Shown: in pieces, positions 1-10,153 of the stretch | How positions within the stretch are numbered: the stretch's first letter is position 1 | How the letters are laid out: each line of letters opens with the position of its first letter | Source of the DNA: an uncultured Bacillota bacterium | GTDB lineage: Bacteria > Bacillota > Clostridia > Lachnospirales > CAG-274 | DNA length: 64,000 nt | Assembly (NCBI GenBank): GCA_958426775.1 | Contig: CATZZP010000013.1 | Span: 3,556-67,555, forward strand | Reading direction: 5' to 3' | Notes under the pieces: generated by a model | What the model was told of the DNA's origin: nothing | The model's database searches: none | What the model saw: the letters and a program-made list of their open reading frames with translations, nothing else | Made by a program: the position numbers and the translations under genes

Positions 1-1854
1 TATGACCTTAAGGGAGGGTATATTTCTTTAGGCAAAAGCTACAAGGTATACAGGGATTACTTTAAAACTGACTATGAGGCGGCTCAGTATCATTTAAGTC
101 TTTTTGATGTGGTGAGTTTTGATATATTTGATACCCTTATTACAAGGGCAGTATATAATCCGGATGACCTTTTTGTGCTTATGGGAGAAATTATCAAGGA
201 TAAGTACTCTATTAAGGCTGACTTTTTTAAGGCACGTAAGGAGGCGGAGGCCGAGGCGTGGAATAAGCATAAGGAGGGTACCAATATCCACCATATATAT
301 GAGGAATTACCTAAGGTATTAAATATATCTGCGGAAATTGCCGAGGAAATTAAACAGCTTGAAATTGACCTTGAAATTAACCTTTGTCTGCCAAGACGGG
401 ATATGCTTAAGGTATTTGACCATGTTAAGGCAAATGGTAAGAGAATTATCCTTGTAAGCGATATGTACCTTACAAGTGATATTGTAGGTAAAATGCTTGA
501 AAAGTGTGGCTTTACAGGCTATGAGGACCTATGGATTTCCTGCGAAAAGGGTGTACGAAAGGATAATGACACTATATGGAAGCCGTTTTTTGATATTTAC
601 GGACAGTATAATACTATCCATGTAGGGGATAATCCTCGCTCTGATATACAGACCCTGATGGATAAGCTGAAGCCTACCTTCTTTGTTATGAACCCTCGTA
701 CAGGCTTTAAGATGAGCAAATATTACAACAGCTTTAAGAAGTATATTAACGGCAGTATTGCAGACTCTCTTATGCTGGGGCTTATGGTAAACGGGGGACT
801 CTTTAATTCGCCCTTTGCACAGAATTTAAACGGTGAGCCTGTTATAAAAAATCCGGAGGAGTTTGGCTTTGCCTGCTTTGGACCTTTGCTCACAGCCTTT
901 TGTAAGTGGCTTAGGGGTGTAGCAGGAGATGAGGGACAGATTATGTTCCTTGCAAGAGAGGGCTACCTTTTTGAAAAAATCTACAAGGCACTTTACGGCG
1001 AGGGTACAGAGGATAAGGTTCAGTATTTCCTTACTTCTCGCAGGGCGGCCACGGTGGCGGCAATCAGAGATGAAAATGATATAAAAGAAATTTTATGCCA
1101 GTACTACAGAGGCTCCTTATCCAATATGTTTAAGGCAAGGCTTGGTATTGACCTTTATGATGATATGACAGATTGCAGCATTAATATGCCTGAAGATAAT
1201 GAAGAGGTAATGGCTATGCTTTCAGTCCATAAGGCGGATATTTTACAAAGGGCTGAAAGGGAGCGTAATGCCTATAAGGCATACATTAATAAGGTAGGTA
1301 TGACTGATAAAGCTATACTTGCCGATGTAGGCTATTCAGGTACAATACAGTACTATTTATCTAAAATGACAGAACGTAAAATAAAGGGTGCTTATCTTTG
1401 TACAGGCGTTGACAGAAAGCCTGAAAGAATAGGTTGTGAGTGCCTTTCCATGTATGGTGTACTGCGTACAGAGGATGAAAAGCACCACAAAATATTCAGA
1501 AATCAGCTGTTTTTAGAGGCTGTGTTAAAGGCACCTTACGGTCAGCTTATATGCTTCAGCCCTGAGGGTGAGCCACTTTACAAGTCCGATAATGTAATAA
1601 GTGAGGATTTAAGCAGGCTGCAGCAGGGAGTTGTGGATTTTGCCCGTAAATTCGGTGAAATAAGTGAGGGTATAGGCATACTTGATAAATCTCAGTTAAG
1701 CTCAGACCTTGTAATGGACTGGTTTGACACTTTCCTTACTTCGGATTGGACCGACAGGGATATATTCCGACTTATGTTTGTACAGGATGACTACTGCTCA
1801 AACGGTAATCTGCAGTTTGATACTGAGTCAAAAAGCTGGGTAATAACCCAATAG
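1..1854 (+). CDS. HAD-superfamily protein of surface-glycan clusters, 5' end cut by the window
   Basis: The frame is open from base 1, so the real start lies upstream; 617 codons are visible. The HAD motif I (SFDIFDTLITR) sits near visible residue 38, followed by a helical cap and the later motifs LVSDMYLTSD and VGDNPRSDIQ, which carry the usual phosphotransferase Asp/Lys/Asp set. The C-terminal half (FLAREGYLFEKIY, YFLTSRRAATVAA) is the second domain typically attached to these HAD proteins in capsule and teichoic-type clusters. The following LTA-synthase-like and GT2 genes support a role in cell-surface polymer assembly. Exact substrate unknown. The next gene starts 15 bp downstream. Confidence 0.8.
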   Translation, partial: YDLKGGYISLGKSYKVYRDYFKTDYEAAQYHLSLFDVVSFDIFDTLITRAVYNPDDLFVLMGEIIKDKYSIKADFFKARKEAEAEAWNKHKEGTNIHHIYEELPKVLNISAEIAEEIKQLEIDLEINLCLPRRDMLKVFDHVKANGKRIILVSDMYLTSDIVGKMLEKCGFTGYEDLWISCEKGVRKDNDTIWKPFFDIYGQYNTIHVGDNPRSDIQTLMDKLKPTFFVMNPRTGFKMSKYYNSFKKYINGSIADSLMLGLMVNGGLFNSPFAQNLNGEPVIKNPEEFGFACFGPLLTAFCKWLRGVAGDEGQIMFLAREGYLFEKIYKALYGEGTEDKVQYFLTSRRAATVAAIRDENDIKEILCQYYRGSLSNMFKARLGIDLYDDMTDCSINMPEDNEEVMAMLSVHKADILQRAERERNAYKAYINKVGMTDKAILADVGYSGTIQYYLSKMTERKIKGAYLCTGVDRKPERIGCECLSMYGVLRTEDEKHHKIFRNQLFLEAVLKAPYGQLICFSPEGEPLYKSDNVISEDLSRLQQGVVDFARKFGEISEGIGILDKSQLSSDLVMDWFDTFLTSDWTDRDIFRLMFVQDDYCSNGNLQFDTESKSWVITQ

Positions 1855-1869
1855 TTAGGAGCGAAAGTT

Positions 1870-4800
1870 TTGAATAAAAAGTTAAAATATGTTTTTGCCT
1901 TGTTATGTGCTGTGGTATTAATGGCAGGGATAGGCTTATTTAGCCTTGAAAGTCGGTTTACTGAGGAAAAGGTGGATTTTCAGAGCTTAATTTCAGACAG
2001 TAATAATGTAAAAGAGTTTGCCGTGGAGGACGGATATTTAACCGCTCTTTCCGATGACCCTTGGATAGTATATAATACTGATAAGGAAAAGGATTATCTG
2101 GGCATAACTCTGAATGTTAATTATCTTTCCGAGGATTATAAATACACGGATATATTTATTTGTATAAATGGCGATTTTTTTCGTGAGGGAATAAATCTTG
2201 AAGAGGGAGAAAACCGTATTGAGTTTAATAATGCTTACAGAGGAGTTGATTATATAAGGCTTGACCTGCTTAATGAGGTGGGTCAGCAGGCGGGCATTGA
2301 AAGTATGGTTGTAAATGACAGAGAGTTTGTAGTTGACTTTGCCCTTTACGATTTATGGCTAAGTCTTTCATTTTTGGCTGATAAACTTTCTATTATAGCT
2401 ATACCTGTTATAATTGGTGCTTTTATACATTTTTATATAAAAAGCTCAGATAAAAAAAGGCTTATGCTTATTTTATCGGGAGTGACTGTCGGTATTATCC
2501 TTTTAAGCCTTGTTATTACCTATGCGAGTATTGGCTTTAAATACAAGGAAAGAAAAATTGAGCCGGAGGATTTTGTAAGTCTTTTCAGCCAGGTAAAGGA
2601 CTATGAAGTGGAGGAAAAGACTCTGACTGCCCTATCCGGTGACCCTTGGCTGACTTATAGGGGTGACAGGCTTAACAATGTACGTCTGGTGACTGTAGAT
2701 GTAGCAGATATGTCTATGGACTCTACATCAAGCGAAATATTTGTTTTCTATAGTGACAATGATCGTGTAATTATACCGGGTCGTATAAAGCAGGGGGAAA
2801 ATACTTTTACTTTACCCGAAAGCAATAAAAAAGTTGATAACATCAGGGTGGATTTAACCTATGTTGTAGGGTCGGAAATGACCCTTAATGATATAACATT
2901 TAATAAATATGAGAAAATTGTACCCGTTATTATGGGTCAATGGCTCAGTGAGCTTTGTAGTGTTCTTCTCTGGCTTGCTATAAGTATAAGCCCTGTTTTG
3001 TTAGTGCCTGTGTTGAAAAGAATAAGGGCACACAAGGGTAAGGCGGCGGCTTTTTTGAGTAAGCTCTTTATGCCTTTAGTAGCAGCAGGATTACTTTTGA
3101 CCTATTTATTAAGCTTTAATACGGGTATAGCCGCTTTTATACCTGCTCTTTTGTCAGGGTGCCTGATAGGGACTTTTATGAAGGGCAATATTAAGCTATA
3201 TAAGCTTGCTATTGGGCTTTATGCGCTTATATCGGTGTTTATTTATATCCTTATATCAGGCATTAGCACTGATAATCTTTTATTCAGTAATGATGGCGGA
3301 AGCGGAATAAGAATCTTTATTGCCGGTGTATATTATATACTTCTGTTTTGCTGTGCTGTTGCTCTTATAAGGACTAATGACTATGATAAATATAAGGAAC
3401 ACAGCGTTAATTTTAATTTGCTTTTCGGTATAGGCTTTGATAGTCTTGTTATATTTTTAATGACTGTAGCCTTGGAAATGACTGCTAAGGTTTTCTTTGA
3501 ACAGATGGATGTTTACATGGCATTTGAGGCTGTAATGGAAAGCTCTGCTATTTTCCTTAACCTTATGCTGGTGGCTGTAATATATATGTTTATAAGGTGG
3601 CTGTTTGGCGGTGTAGTAGGCAGAGGTCTTGCACTATTCCTATATGCAATTATATATATAGGTAATTTTGTTAAGCTTAAATATCACGACAGTACCTTTA
3701 AGCCTATGGATATATTACAGATAAATGACTTTTTTAATATAGTTACAATGTATGTGCCTGCTGTTGTTTTGGTTATTCTGCTTGTTGTTATAGTAATTGG
3801 GCTTGGGGTGCTTGCCTATAAATACCGCAGTGTGATTTTAAGGCACAAGCCAAGCTTTAGTATTGCTGCCGTCTGTCTTTTTATAACTGTATCTATGGCA
3901 AATATGCTGGAGGCTAACAGATTTGTTGACTTGGGCTGTAATATGAACAGGCTGTGGCTTGGTACAAAGTCTTGTGTTAAGGAGCAGGGTGTTGTAGCCT
4001 ACAGTTACCTTAAGTTTAAGGAAATAAGTGATATTTATCCAAAGGCTGATAAGAACTATAGTAAGGATTATATGCTACAGCTGAAAAGTGATTTTGATAA
4101 GCTTAATAATGAGGCGGAAAGTGATATTAAGCCCGATGTTATACTTGTAATGGAGGAGTCTATGTCAGATATACAAAGGATACCTGATGTGGAGTTTTCA
4201 ATGGCTGTAAACGAAAATATGAATAAGTATGCAAAGGCAACTACCATTTCACCTAAGTACGGTGGTGCTACAGGCTCTGTTGAGTTTGAGGCACTTACGG
4301 GGATGAGCAATTATTTCTTCCTTGATAATGTAGTGCCTTATGTAACCTATTGGAATAACGATGAGGAGGAAATACCCTCTCTTGCAAGGGAGTTTAATAA
4401 TAACGGCTATAATACAGTTGCAATACACCCAAATAACGGCACCACCTATAACAGGAATAATGTTTATCAGTGTATGGGCTTTGACAGCTTTATTGAAAAA
4501 AAGGATTTGCCTTTTACAAATGAAAATATCACAAGTGACGGGTATTTTACCGATGCCGCTTTGGCAGAGGTGATTAAGGGACAGCTGGATAAAAACAAGG
4601 AGCCTAGCTTTGTTTTTGCCGTTACTATTGAAAACCATACCTTATATGAAAACAAGTATAAGGAAACTGAGGTTAAGGTATCCTCAGATAAGCTTAGTGA
4701 AAAAGAGCTATATAATTTAGAGCAGTATAGCCAGGGCGTCCTTAATGCTGACAGGTTTATTGCAGAAATGGTTGAGTATGTGGACAATGCCCAAAGACCT

Positions 4801-5154
4801 ACAATTTTATATATCTGGGGCGACCATCTGCCTGCTCTTGACGCCTTTGGCACACTTGGCTATATTGAGGATAAGTACAATAAGTACGGCACACCTCTTG
4901 TTGCCTATTCCAACTTTAAGGAAATTAATGTTGATTGTGAATATATTACACCTAATCAGCTTGCACCTCAGATTTTAAGAGATGCGGAAATTAATTACAG
5001 CTCTTATTTTGATTTTATCTATTCCTTAAGAGAAAAATATCCCGTTATCCATAAGGAGTTCGGTATAAATTCAGAGGATGAGGATATTAAAAAATATGAG
5101 ATTATACAGTACGATTTATTGTTTGGCAAAAAGTATTTGTTAGGATATGATTAA
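1870..5154 (+). CDS. LTA synthase-like sulfatase-fold phosphoglycerol transferase with duplicated outer domain
   Basis: TTG start with AGGAG 8 nt upstream; 1094 aa. The C-terminal third is the LtaS/alkaline-phosphatase fold: VILVMEESMSD (metal Glu near residue 761), EFEALTGMSN (nucleophile Thr near 810), TIENHTLYEN and YIWGDHLP (metal Asp/His near 985). This family moves glycerol-phosphate or related groups onto surface polymers outside the membrane. The N-terminus has a membrane segment and then two related outer domains, each containing LTAL-S-DPW (from about residues 34 and 231), separated and followed by membrane segments. The protein is much longer than classical LtaS (about 650 aa), mainly because of this duplicated part. 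It lies between a HAD protein and a GT2 enzyme. Confidence 0.85.
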   Translation: MNKKLKYVFALLCAVVLMAGIGLFSLESRFTEEKVDFQSLISDSNNVKEFAVEDGYLTALSDDPWIVYNTDKEKDYLGITLNVNYLSEDYKYTDIFICINGDFFREGINLEEGENRIEFNNAYRGVDYIRLDLLNEVGQQAGIESMVVNDREFVVDFALYDLWLSLSFLADKLSIIAIPVIIGAFIHFYIKSSDKKRLMLILSGVTVGIILLSLVITYASIGFKYKERKIEPEDFVSLFSQVKDYEVEEKTLTALSGDPWLTYRGDRLNNVRLVTVDVADMSMDSTSSEIFVFYSDNDRVIIPGRIKQGENTFTLPESNKKVDNIRVDLTYVVGSEMTLNDITFNKYEKIVPVIMGQWLSELCSVLLWLAISISPVLLVPVLKRIRAHKGKAAAFLSKLFMPLVAAGLLLTYLLSFNTGIAAFIPALLSGCLIGTFMKGNIKLYKLAIGLYALISVFIYILISGISTDNLLFSNDGGSGIRIFIAGVYYILLFCCAVALIRTNDYDKYKEHSVNFNLLFGIGFDSLVIFLMTVALEMTAKVFFEQMDVYMAFEAVMESSAIFLNLMLVAVIYMFIRWLFGGVVGRGLALFLYAIIYIGNFVKLKYHDSTFKPMDILQINDFFNIVTMYVPAVVLVILLVVIVIGLGVLAYKYRSVILRHKPSFSIAAVCLFITVSMANMLEANRFVDLGCNMNRLWLGTKSCVKEQGVVAYSYLKFKEISDIYPKADKNYSKDYMLQLKSDFDKLNNEAESDIKPDVILVMEESMSDIQRIPDVEFSMAVNENMNKYAKATTISPKYGGATGSVEFEALTGMSNYFFLDNVVPYVTYWNNDEEEIPSLAREFNNNGYNTVAIHPNNGTTYNRNNVYQCMGFDSFIEKKDLPFTNENITSDGYFTDAALAEVIKGQLDKNKEPSFVFAVTIENHTLYENKYKETEVKVSSDKLSEKELYNLEQYSQGVLNADRFIAEMVEYVDNAQRPTILYIWGDHLPALDAFGTLGYIEDKYNKYGTPLVAYSNFKEINVDCEYITPNQLAPQILRDAEINYSSYFDFIYSLREKYPVIHKEFGINSEDEDIKKYEIIQYDLLFGKKYLLGYD

Positions 5155-5155
5155 T

Positions 5156-6859
5156 ATGAATTACATTAAACAATACGGCATAAGAGGCTTTTGCTTTCTT
5201 GTTAAAAACAAGCTTAAAAATTACCTTTTAAAGGAGGGGGAGTATGACCTTGGCTATCCCCTCCTTAAAGGAGAGCCTGAAATTAATGTAATTATATACG
5301 GAAAGGGGCATAAGGTTTTAAGCCTTACGGCCCTTAAAAAGCAAAAATACAAAAACTTCAACTTGGAGGGTAAGGGTGAGTATACTGCTTTTCTGCCTGC
5401 CGGAGATGTTTTAAAGGAGGAGGCTCTTTACCTTATGGTTGAAAAGCTTATAAGGGAGGGGGCAGATGCTGTTTATTGTGATGAGGAAAAGTTTTTTAAG
5501 CCTGATTTTTCTCCGGACACCTTAAACAGCTGTGACTACATAGGCTTTTTTATAATTAAATCCGAATTGGCGGGAAATTATAAGCACCCCTACGACCTTT
5601 TAAAGGGTAATATTAAGGTTGCACACTGTGCAAGACCTTTAGTTAAGTCCGAAAGAGAGCTTGAATTTTACGGAGAAGAAATTAAGGGTGCCTCGGGTGG
5701 TGTAAGCATAATCATACCCTCTAAGGATAATATTGACACCCTTAAAAATTGTATAGACAGTATCAGAAATAAATTAACCTATAAGAATTATGAAATTATA
5801 GTAACCGACAACGGAAGCAATAAGGAAAATGCCGAAAAAGCAAAAGCTCTGGCAGATAAATATATATATGAGGAATGTGAGTTTAACTTCTCATATATGT
5901 GCAATATAGGGGCAAGGGCAGCTGAAAAACGGTTTTTACTTTTTTTAAATGATGATACACAGGTTATATCCCCTGATCTTTTAGAGCGTATGACCTACTA
6001 TGCCGCAAAGCCTGAAAGCGGTGCCGTAGGTGCTAAGCTTTACTATCCTGAGGGTGAAATTATACAGCATTGCGGAGTTATTAATATTCAGCCTGGACCT
6101 GCCCATGCCTTTTTAGGGGAAAGGGACAGTGCCTGCCTTTATAATGGCAGAAACAGAGGGGTATGGAATTATACGGCGGTAACGGGAGCCTGCCTTATGG
6201 TCGAAAAGACTAAGTTTCCGGGCTTTGATGAGGATTTTAAGGTAAGCTACAATGATGTTGCCCTTTGCTTTTCTCTTTTGGAAAAGGGCTACTACAATAT
6301 GGTAGTAAATGAGGCAAAGCTATATCATTTTGAGTCCCTCTCAAGAGGCGATGACCGCTTAAGCAAAGAAAAGCTTAAAAGACTTGCCCTGGAAAGAGAG
6401 AGGCTTTTTGATAAGCACCCTTATTTCAGCGGAAGAGATGATTTTTATAATATTAATTTAAGCCCCTACAGAGTGGATTTTTCCAAAAGAAATTTCAGTC
6501 TGTACAAAAGGGACTTTAAGGAAATAAAAGAACCCAAATCAGGGGATTTTACCTACAAGCTTGAGTATGTCCTAAGCTCAGATTGGGTTATGATAAGCGG
6601 ATACGGCTTTAAGGGACTTAACAGCAGGGTTTATGTGCTGTTGAAAAATAATGAGGGCAGAATATATCGCTTTAAGCCTCTCAGGGAAATGCGTGTTGAT
6701 GCTCAGGCAATCCATGGAAGAAAAGCACTTTTAGGGGGCTTTTGTCTTATGCTGGGGGCTACCTGTCTGCCTGAGGGTCGCTATACCGTAGGACTTATGG
6801 TTGGCGGAAAGGCAATATTCACATCAAAACAGGCAGAGTTTTTAGCAGGTAGGGGTTGA
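5156..6859 (+). CDS. Family 2 glycosyltransferase
   Basis: GT-A fold glycosyltransferase of the rhamnosyltransferase/capsule type. VSIIIPSKDN starts the nucleotide-binding domain near residue 180, FLNDDTQV is the DxD-type metal motif near residue 265, and GACLMVEKTKFPGFDEDF plus YNDVALCFSLLEKGY mark the acceptor side. About 170 N-terminal residues and a 100-residue C-terminal domain are less conserved. It probably adds a sugar to the surface polymer handled by the two genes upstream. Start choice: ATG at 5147 overlaps the previous gene but has its AGGA only 1 nt away; ATG at 5156 has AGGA 10 nt upstream and is preferred. It is the last gene of this cluster. Confidence 0.85.
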   Translation: MNYIKQYGIRGFCFLVKNKLKNYLLKEGEYDLGYPLLKGEPEINVIIYGKGHKVLSLTALKKQKYKNFNLEGKGEYTAFLPAGDVLKEEALYLMVEKLIREGADAVYCDEEKFFKPDFSPDTLNSCDYIGFFIIKSELAGNYKHPYDLLKGNIKVAHCARPLVKSERELEFYGEEIKGASGGVSIIIPSKDNIDTLKNCIDSIRNKLTYKNYEIIVTDNGSNKENAEKAKALADKYIYEECEFNFSYMCNIGARAAEKRFLLFLNDDTQVISPDLLERMTYYAAKPESGAVGAKLYYPEGEIIQHCGVINIQPGPAHAFLGERDSACLYNGRNRGVWNYTAVTGACLMVEKTKFPGFDEDFKVSYNDVALCFSLLEKGYYNMVVNEAKLYHFESLSRGDDRLSKEKLKRLALERERLFDKHPYFSGRDDFYNINLSPYRVDFSKRNFSLYKRDFKEIKEPKSGDFTYKLEYVLSSDWVMISGYGFKGLNSRVYVLLKNNEGRIYRFKPLREMRVDAQAIHGRKALLGGFCLMLGATCLPEGRYTVGLMVGGKAIFTSKQAEFLAGRG

Positions 6860-6935
6860 AATTACCATAGGTTTGTGGCAAAATATATAGCAAGTAAAAG
6901 GGTTGTTAAATTTTTGTTTATTTCGGAGGCATCTC

Positions 6936-8414
6936 ATGATTAAAACAGATGTACTTATAATAGGCTCCGGTATTGCTGCACTTAGTACGGCGGCAGAGCT
7001 GGCTAAATATAATATAAAGGTTACTATTGTAACAAAGGGAGGAAAAACCGACAGCAATTCCGCCCTGGCACAGGGGGGTATTTCGGTGGCTCTTGCACAG
7101 GAGGACCACTGGCATCTCCATTACAAGGACACCATGCGTGCAGGCTGTTATCTTAATGATGAAAAGGCAGTTGAAAGGCTTGTAAGGCTTGCACCTAAAA
7201 TGCTTATTGACTTTATGGCAGCAGGTATGAGGTTTGACCGTAATAATAAGGGTGAGCTTCTTTTCGGCAGAGAGGCGGCACACAGCTTAAACAGGGTTAT
7301 TCACGCAGGCGGTGACAGTACGGGCTTTAAGGTGATTGAACAGCTTATAAAAAACACATTAGAGGACAGTAATATTACCTTCAGAGAAAATGAGCCTGTT
7401 CTGGATTTAATTATTAATAACGGCAAATGCTTCGGTGCTGTTACACGTGATAAAGAGGGTAATATAAGAGAGTATTTTGCAGGCAGTACGGTTATTGCTT
7501 CGGGAGGTATAGGTCAGCTTTATCCTGCTACCACAAATGACAAGACCATTACGGGAGATAGTATTGCTCTTGCCTACAGAGCAGGGGCTAAGCTTAAAAA
7601 TTTAGAGTTTGTACAGTTTCACCCTACAATGTTGACTATAGACGGTCACGCCTACGGCTTGGTTTCAGAGGCGGTAAGAGGTGCAGGTGCTATGCTTATA
7701 AATGACAGGGGAGTAAGTATTATGAAGGGGGTTCACCCCATGGCAGAGCTTGCTCCCCGTGATGTGGTTGCAAGAGAGGTTTATGCACACTACCTTAAAG
7801 GGGAAAAAATTTATCTGGATATTTCACCTATTGATAATTTTGAGGAAAAGTTCCCTACTGTCAGCAGTATCTGTATTGAAAACGGTGTTGACTTATCTAA
7901 AAAGCTTATTCCCGTTGCACCGGGTGCTCATTTTCATATGGGCGGTATTAAGGCAGAAAGCAACGGTATAACCAATATACAAAATTTATTTGCCGTAGGT
8001 GAGGCAGCCTGTACAGGTGTGCATGGTGCCAATCGTCTTGCCAGCAATTCCCTTTTAGAGGGGCTTGTGTTTGGCAGACTTACGGCAGACTATATAATTG
8101 ATAATCCTCAAAGTCCTACGGAAATCAGGCTGCAATATCCTGACACAAGGCTTAATACCCAATTGCCTGCCAAGGCTGAAATTCAACGTAAAATGATGGA
8201 GTTTGTGGGCATAGTAAGGCATAGAAGTGATGAGGATAAAATTATAAGCTGGTTTCAGGGCTTTGCTCCCAAGGAGGGCTTTGTCAGCCTTGACTATAAT
8301 GCCTATACCAATGAGGAGCTTGAAGTTTACAATATGCTTACCTGCGGTATGCTTATTGCCAAGGCGGCGGCTGAACGTAAGGAGAGCATAGGGGCTCATT
8401 ACATAGCGGATTGA
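6936..8414 (+). CDS. nadB: L-aspartate oxidase
   Basis: FAD flavoprotein that oxidises L-aspartate to iminoaspartate, the first step of de novo NAD synthesis. The Rossmann motif LIIGSGIAALSTA lies at the N-terminus, the active-site stretch QFHPT and the HGANRLASNSLLEGLVFG segment are in place, and the C-terminal helical domain follows; 492 aa, a little short for the family. ATG at 6936 has GGAGG 6 nt upstream; a longer in-frame start at 6903 lacks this. nadC follows after 13 bp. Quinolinate synthase nadA is not next to it in this window. Confidence 0.93.
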   Translation: MIKTDVLIIGSGIAALSTAAELAKYNIKVTIVTKGGKTDSNSALAQGGISVALAQEDHWHLHYKDTMRAGCYLNDEKAVERLVRLAPKMLIDFMAAGMRFDRNNKGELLFGREAAHSLNRVIHAGGDSTGFKVIEQLIKNTLEDSNITFRENEPVLDLIINNGKCFGAVTRDKEGNIREYFAGSTVIASGGIGQLYPATTNDKTITGDSIALAYRAGAKLKNLEFVQFHPTMLTIDGHAYGLVSEAVRGAGAMLINDRGVSIMKGVHPMAELAPRDVVAREVYAHYLKGEKIYLDISPIDNFEEKFPTVSSICIENGVDLSKKLIPVAPGAHFHMGGIKAESNGITNIQNLFAVGEAACTGVHGANRLASNSLLEGLVFGRLTADYIIDNPQSPTEIRLQYPDTRLNTQLPAKAEIQRKMMEFVGIVRHRSDEDKIISWFQGFAPKEGFVSLDYNAYTNEELEVYNMLTCGMLIAKAAAERKESIGAHYIAD

Positions 8415-8427
8415 AAAGAGGTTTTTT

Positions 8428-9279
8428 ATGAACAGACTTGAGGCTAAGAAAAAGATTGAGGAATTTTTAATTGAGGACGTAGGCAGCGGAGATTTGTCTA
8501 CGGATTTGGTTTTTGATAAGGATACCTATGGTAAAGGCAAGTTTACCGTTAAGGAGGACGGCATAATCTGCGGTCTTGATATGATAGCACTTACTTATGA
8601 GGCATACGGTGATAATGAGGTTAAGGTAAAGCTCCTGAAAAAAGAGGGAGAAAGGGTAAAAAAAGGCGATATAATTGCAGAGGTTTACGGCAGAGTGTCA
8701 ACTCTTCTGCCCTGTGAGCGTATTGCCCTTAACCTTATGCAGTTAATGAGCGGTATTGCCACCAAGACAGACCAATATGTGAAAGCACTTGATGACCGTA
8801 GCATCAGGCTGTGTGATACAAGAAAGACCTATCCGGGACTGAGAATGTTTGAAAAATATGCAGTTACGGTAGGCGGAGGATACAATCATCGCTACGCTCT
8901 TTATGACGGCGTTATGCTTAAGGACAACCATATTGCTTTTGCAGGCGGTATTGAAAAGGCTGTAAGCCTTGTGAGGTCAAGGCTGGGGCATATGGTTAAA
9001 ATTGAGGTTGAAACGGAAACTAAGGAGCAGGTTATAGAGGCAGTAAAAGCAGGTGCTGACGTTATTATGTTTGATAACCGTACACCTGAGCAAATCAAGG
9101 AGTTACAAGGCTTAGTGCCTTCTCATATAATTACGGAGGCTTCGGGAGGCATTAGGCTTGATACAATAGCAAGCTTCAGGGGCTGCGGTGTGAATTATAT
9201 CTCCGTAGGTGCATTGACAAACGGTGTAAAGCCCCTTGATATAAGCTTTAACAGTACAGAGGGCATTAAGCCTGAGTAA
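8428..9279 (+). CDS. nadC: Nicotinate-nucleotide pyrophosphorylase (carboxylating)
   Basis: Quinolinate phosphoribosyltransferase, converting quinolinate and PRPP to nicotinate mononucleotide. Recognisable family segments are LMQLMSGIAT, CDTRKTYPGLRMFEKYAV, GVMLKDNHI, IEVETE and EASGGI near the C-terminus; 283 aa is full length. It is co-directional with nadB, with a short gap, so both probably sit in one NAD-biosynthesis transcript that runs on into proC. Confidence 0.94.
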   Translation: MNRLEAKKKIEEFLIEDVGSGDLSTDLVFDKDTYGKGKFTVKEDGIICGLDMIALTYEAYGDNEVKVKLLKKEGERVKKGDIIAEVYGRVSTLLPCERIALNLMQLMSGIATKTDQYVKALDDRSIRLCDTRKTYPGLRMFEKYAVTVGGGYNHRYALYDGVMLKDNHIAFAGGIEKAVSLVRSRLGHMVKIEVETETKEQVIEAVKAGADVIMFDNRTPEQIKELQGLVPSHIITEASGGIRLDTIASFRGCGVNYISVGALTNGVKPLDISFNSTEGIKPE

Positions 9280-9293
9280 AGGGAGGAACATAT

Positions 9294-10100
9294 ATGAAAT
9301 TAGGCTTTATAGGTGCAGGTAATATGGGTTCTGCTATTTTTAAGGGATTTATTGCCAAGGGAAAGGCAGACGGTAGGGATATTTACATAACAAGGAAAAA
9401 TAAAGAGGCTCTGGCTGTTCAGGCTAAGGAGCTGGGAGTAAACCCCTGTGAGAGCAATTGTGATGTGGTTAAAGCAAGCGATATAGTTTTTCTTGCAGTT
9501 AAGCCTATTATGTTTAAAGAGGTTTTAGGCGAGATAAGGTCGGAGCTTAAGTCCAAAATGCCTCTTGTTGTATCCATGGCGGCGGGTATATCCACAGAGG
9601 ATATTGAGGAGAGTCTTGATATTAAGGGGCTTAAGGTTGTCAGAATTATGCCTAACGTAAACGCACAGGTGGCTATGTCGGTTACGGGTATTTGCGGCGG
9701 CAAAAGCACTTCAGGTGAGGATATAAGTCTTGTAGAGGAGCTCTTTCAGGCAATAGGCACAACTGCCCTTGTGCCTGAAAAGCAGTTTGCAATATTTTCC
9801 GCTATAGCCGGTTGCTCACCTGCTTACGTATATATGTTTATTAATGCCCTTGCAGAGGGGGCTTTAAAGGCGGGCATGAACAAAAATGCCGCTGTTGAAA
9901 TTGCGGCAGGTGCCGTTATGGGCAGTGCCAAAATGGTTTTGGAAAGCGGAAAGCACCCTGAGGTGCTTTGCGATATGGTTTGCTCACCGGGAGGCACAAC
10001 CATTGAGGGTGTATGTACTCTGAAGGAAAGAGCCTTTGAGTCGGCTGTGATTGAGGCGGTAAGCAAGTCTGTATGGAAGGACGCACAGCTTAATAAGTGA
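9294..10100 (+). CDS. proC: Pyrroline-5-carboxylate reductase
   Basis: Last enzyme of proline synthesis, reducing pyrroline-5-carboxylate with NAD(P)H. N-terminal nucleotide-binding motif GFIGAGNMGSAI, and the C-terminal dimer/active-site region GCSPAYVYMFINALAEGALK and SPGGTTIEGV; 268 aa, full length. GGAGG lies 7 nt before the ATG. It starts 14 bp after nadC, so co-transcription is likely although the pathways differ. Confidence 0.94.
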   Translation: MKLGFIGAGNMGSAIFKGFIAKGKADGRDIYITRKNKEALAVQAKELGVNPCESNCDVVKASDIVFLAVKPIMFKEVLGEIRSELKSKMPLVVSMAAGISTEDIEESLDIKGLKVVRIMPNVNAQVAMSVTGICGGKSTSGEDISLVEELFQAIGTTALVPEKQFAIFSAIAGCSPAYVYMFINALAEGALKAGMNKNAAVEIAAGAVMGSAKMVLESGKHPEVLCDMVCSPGGTTIEGVCTLKERAFESAVIEAVSKSVWKDAQLNK

Positions 10101-10153
10101 TATAATATAATAATATAAGTTAATGTATTACATCGAAAAAAGAAGGTGTTTTT

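Noticed and set aside
6860..6935. NiaR-type operator before nadB
   Set aside because: No convincing inverted repeat or known site in the 76-bp gap.
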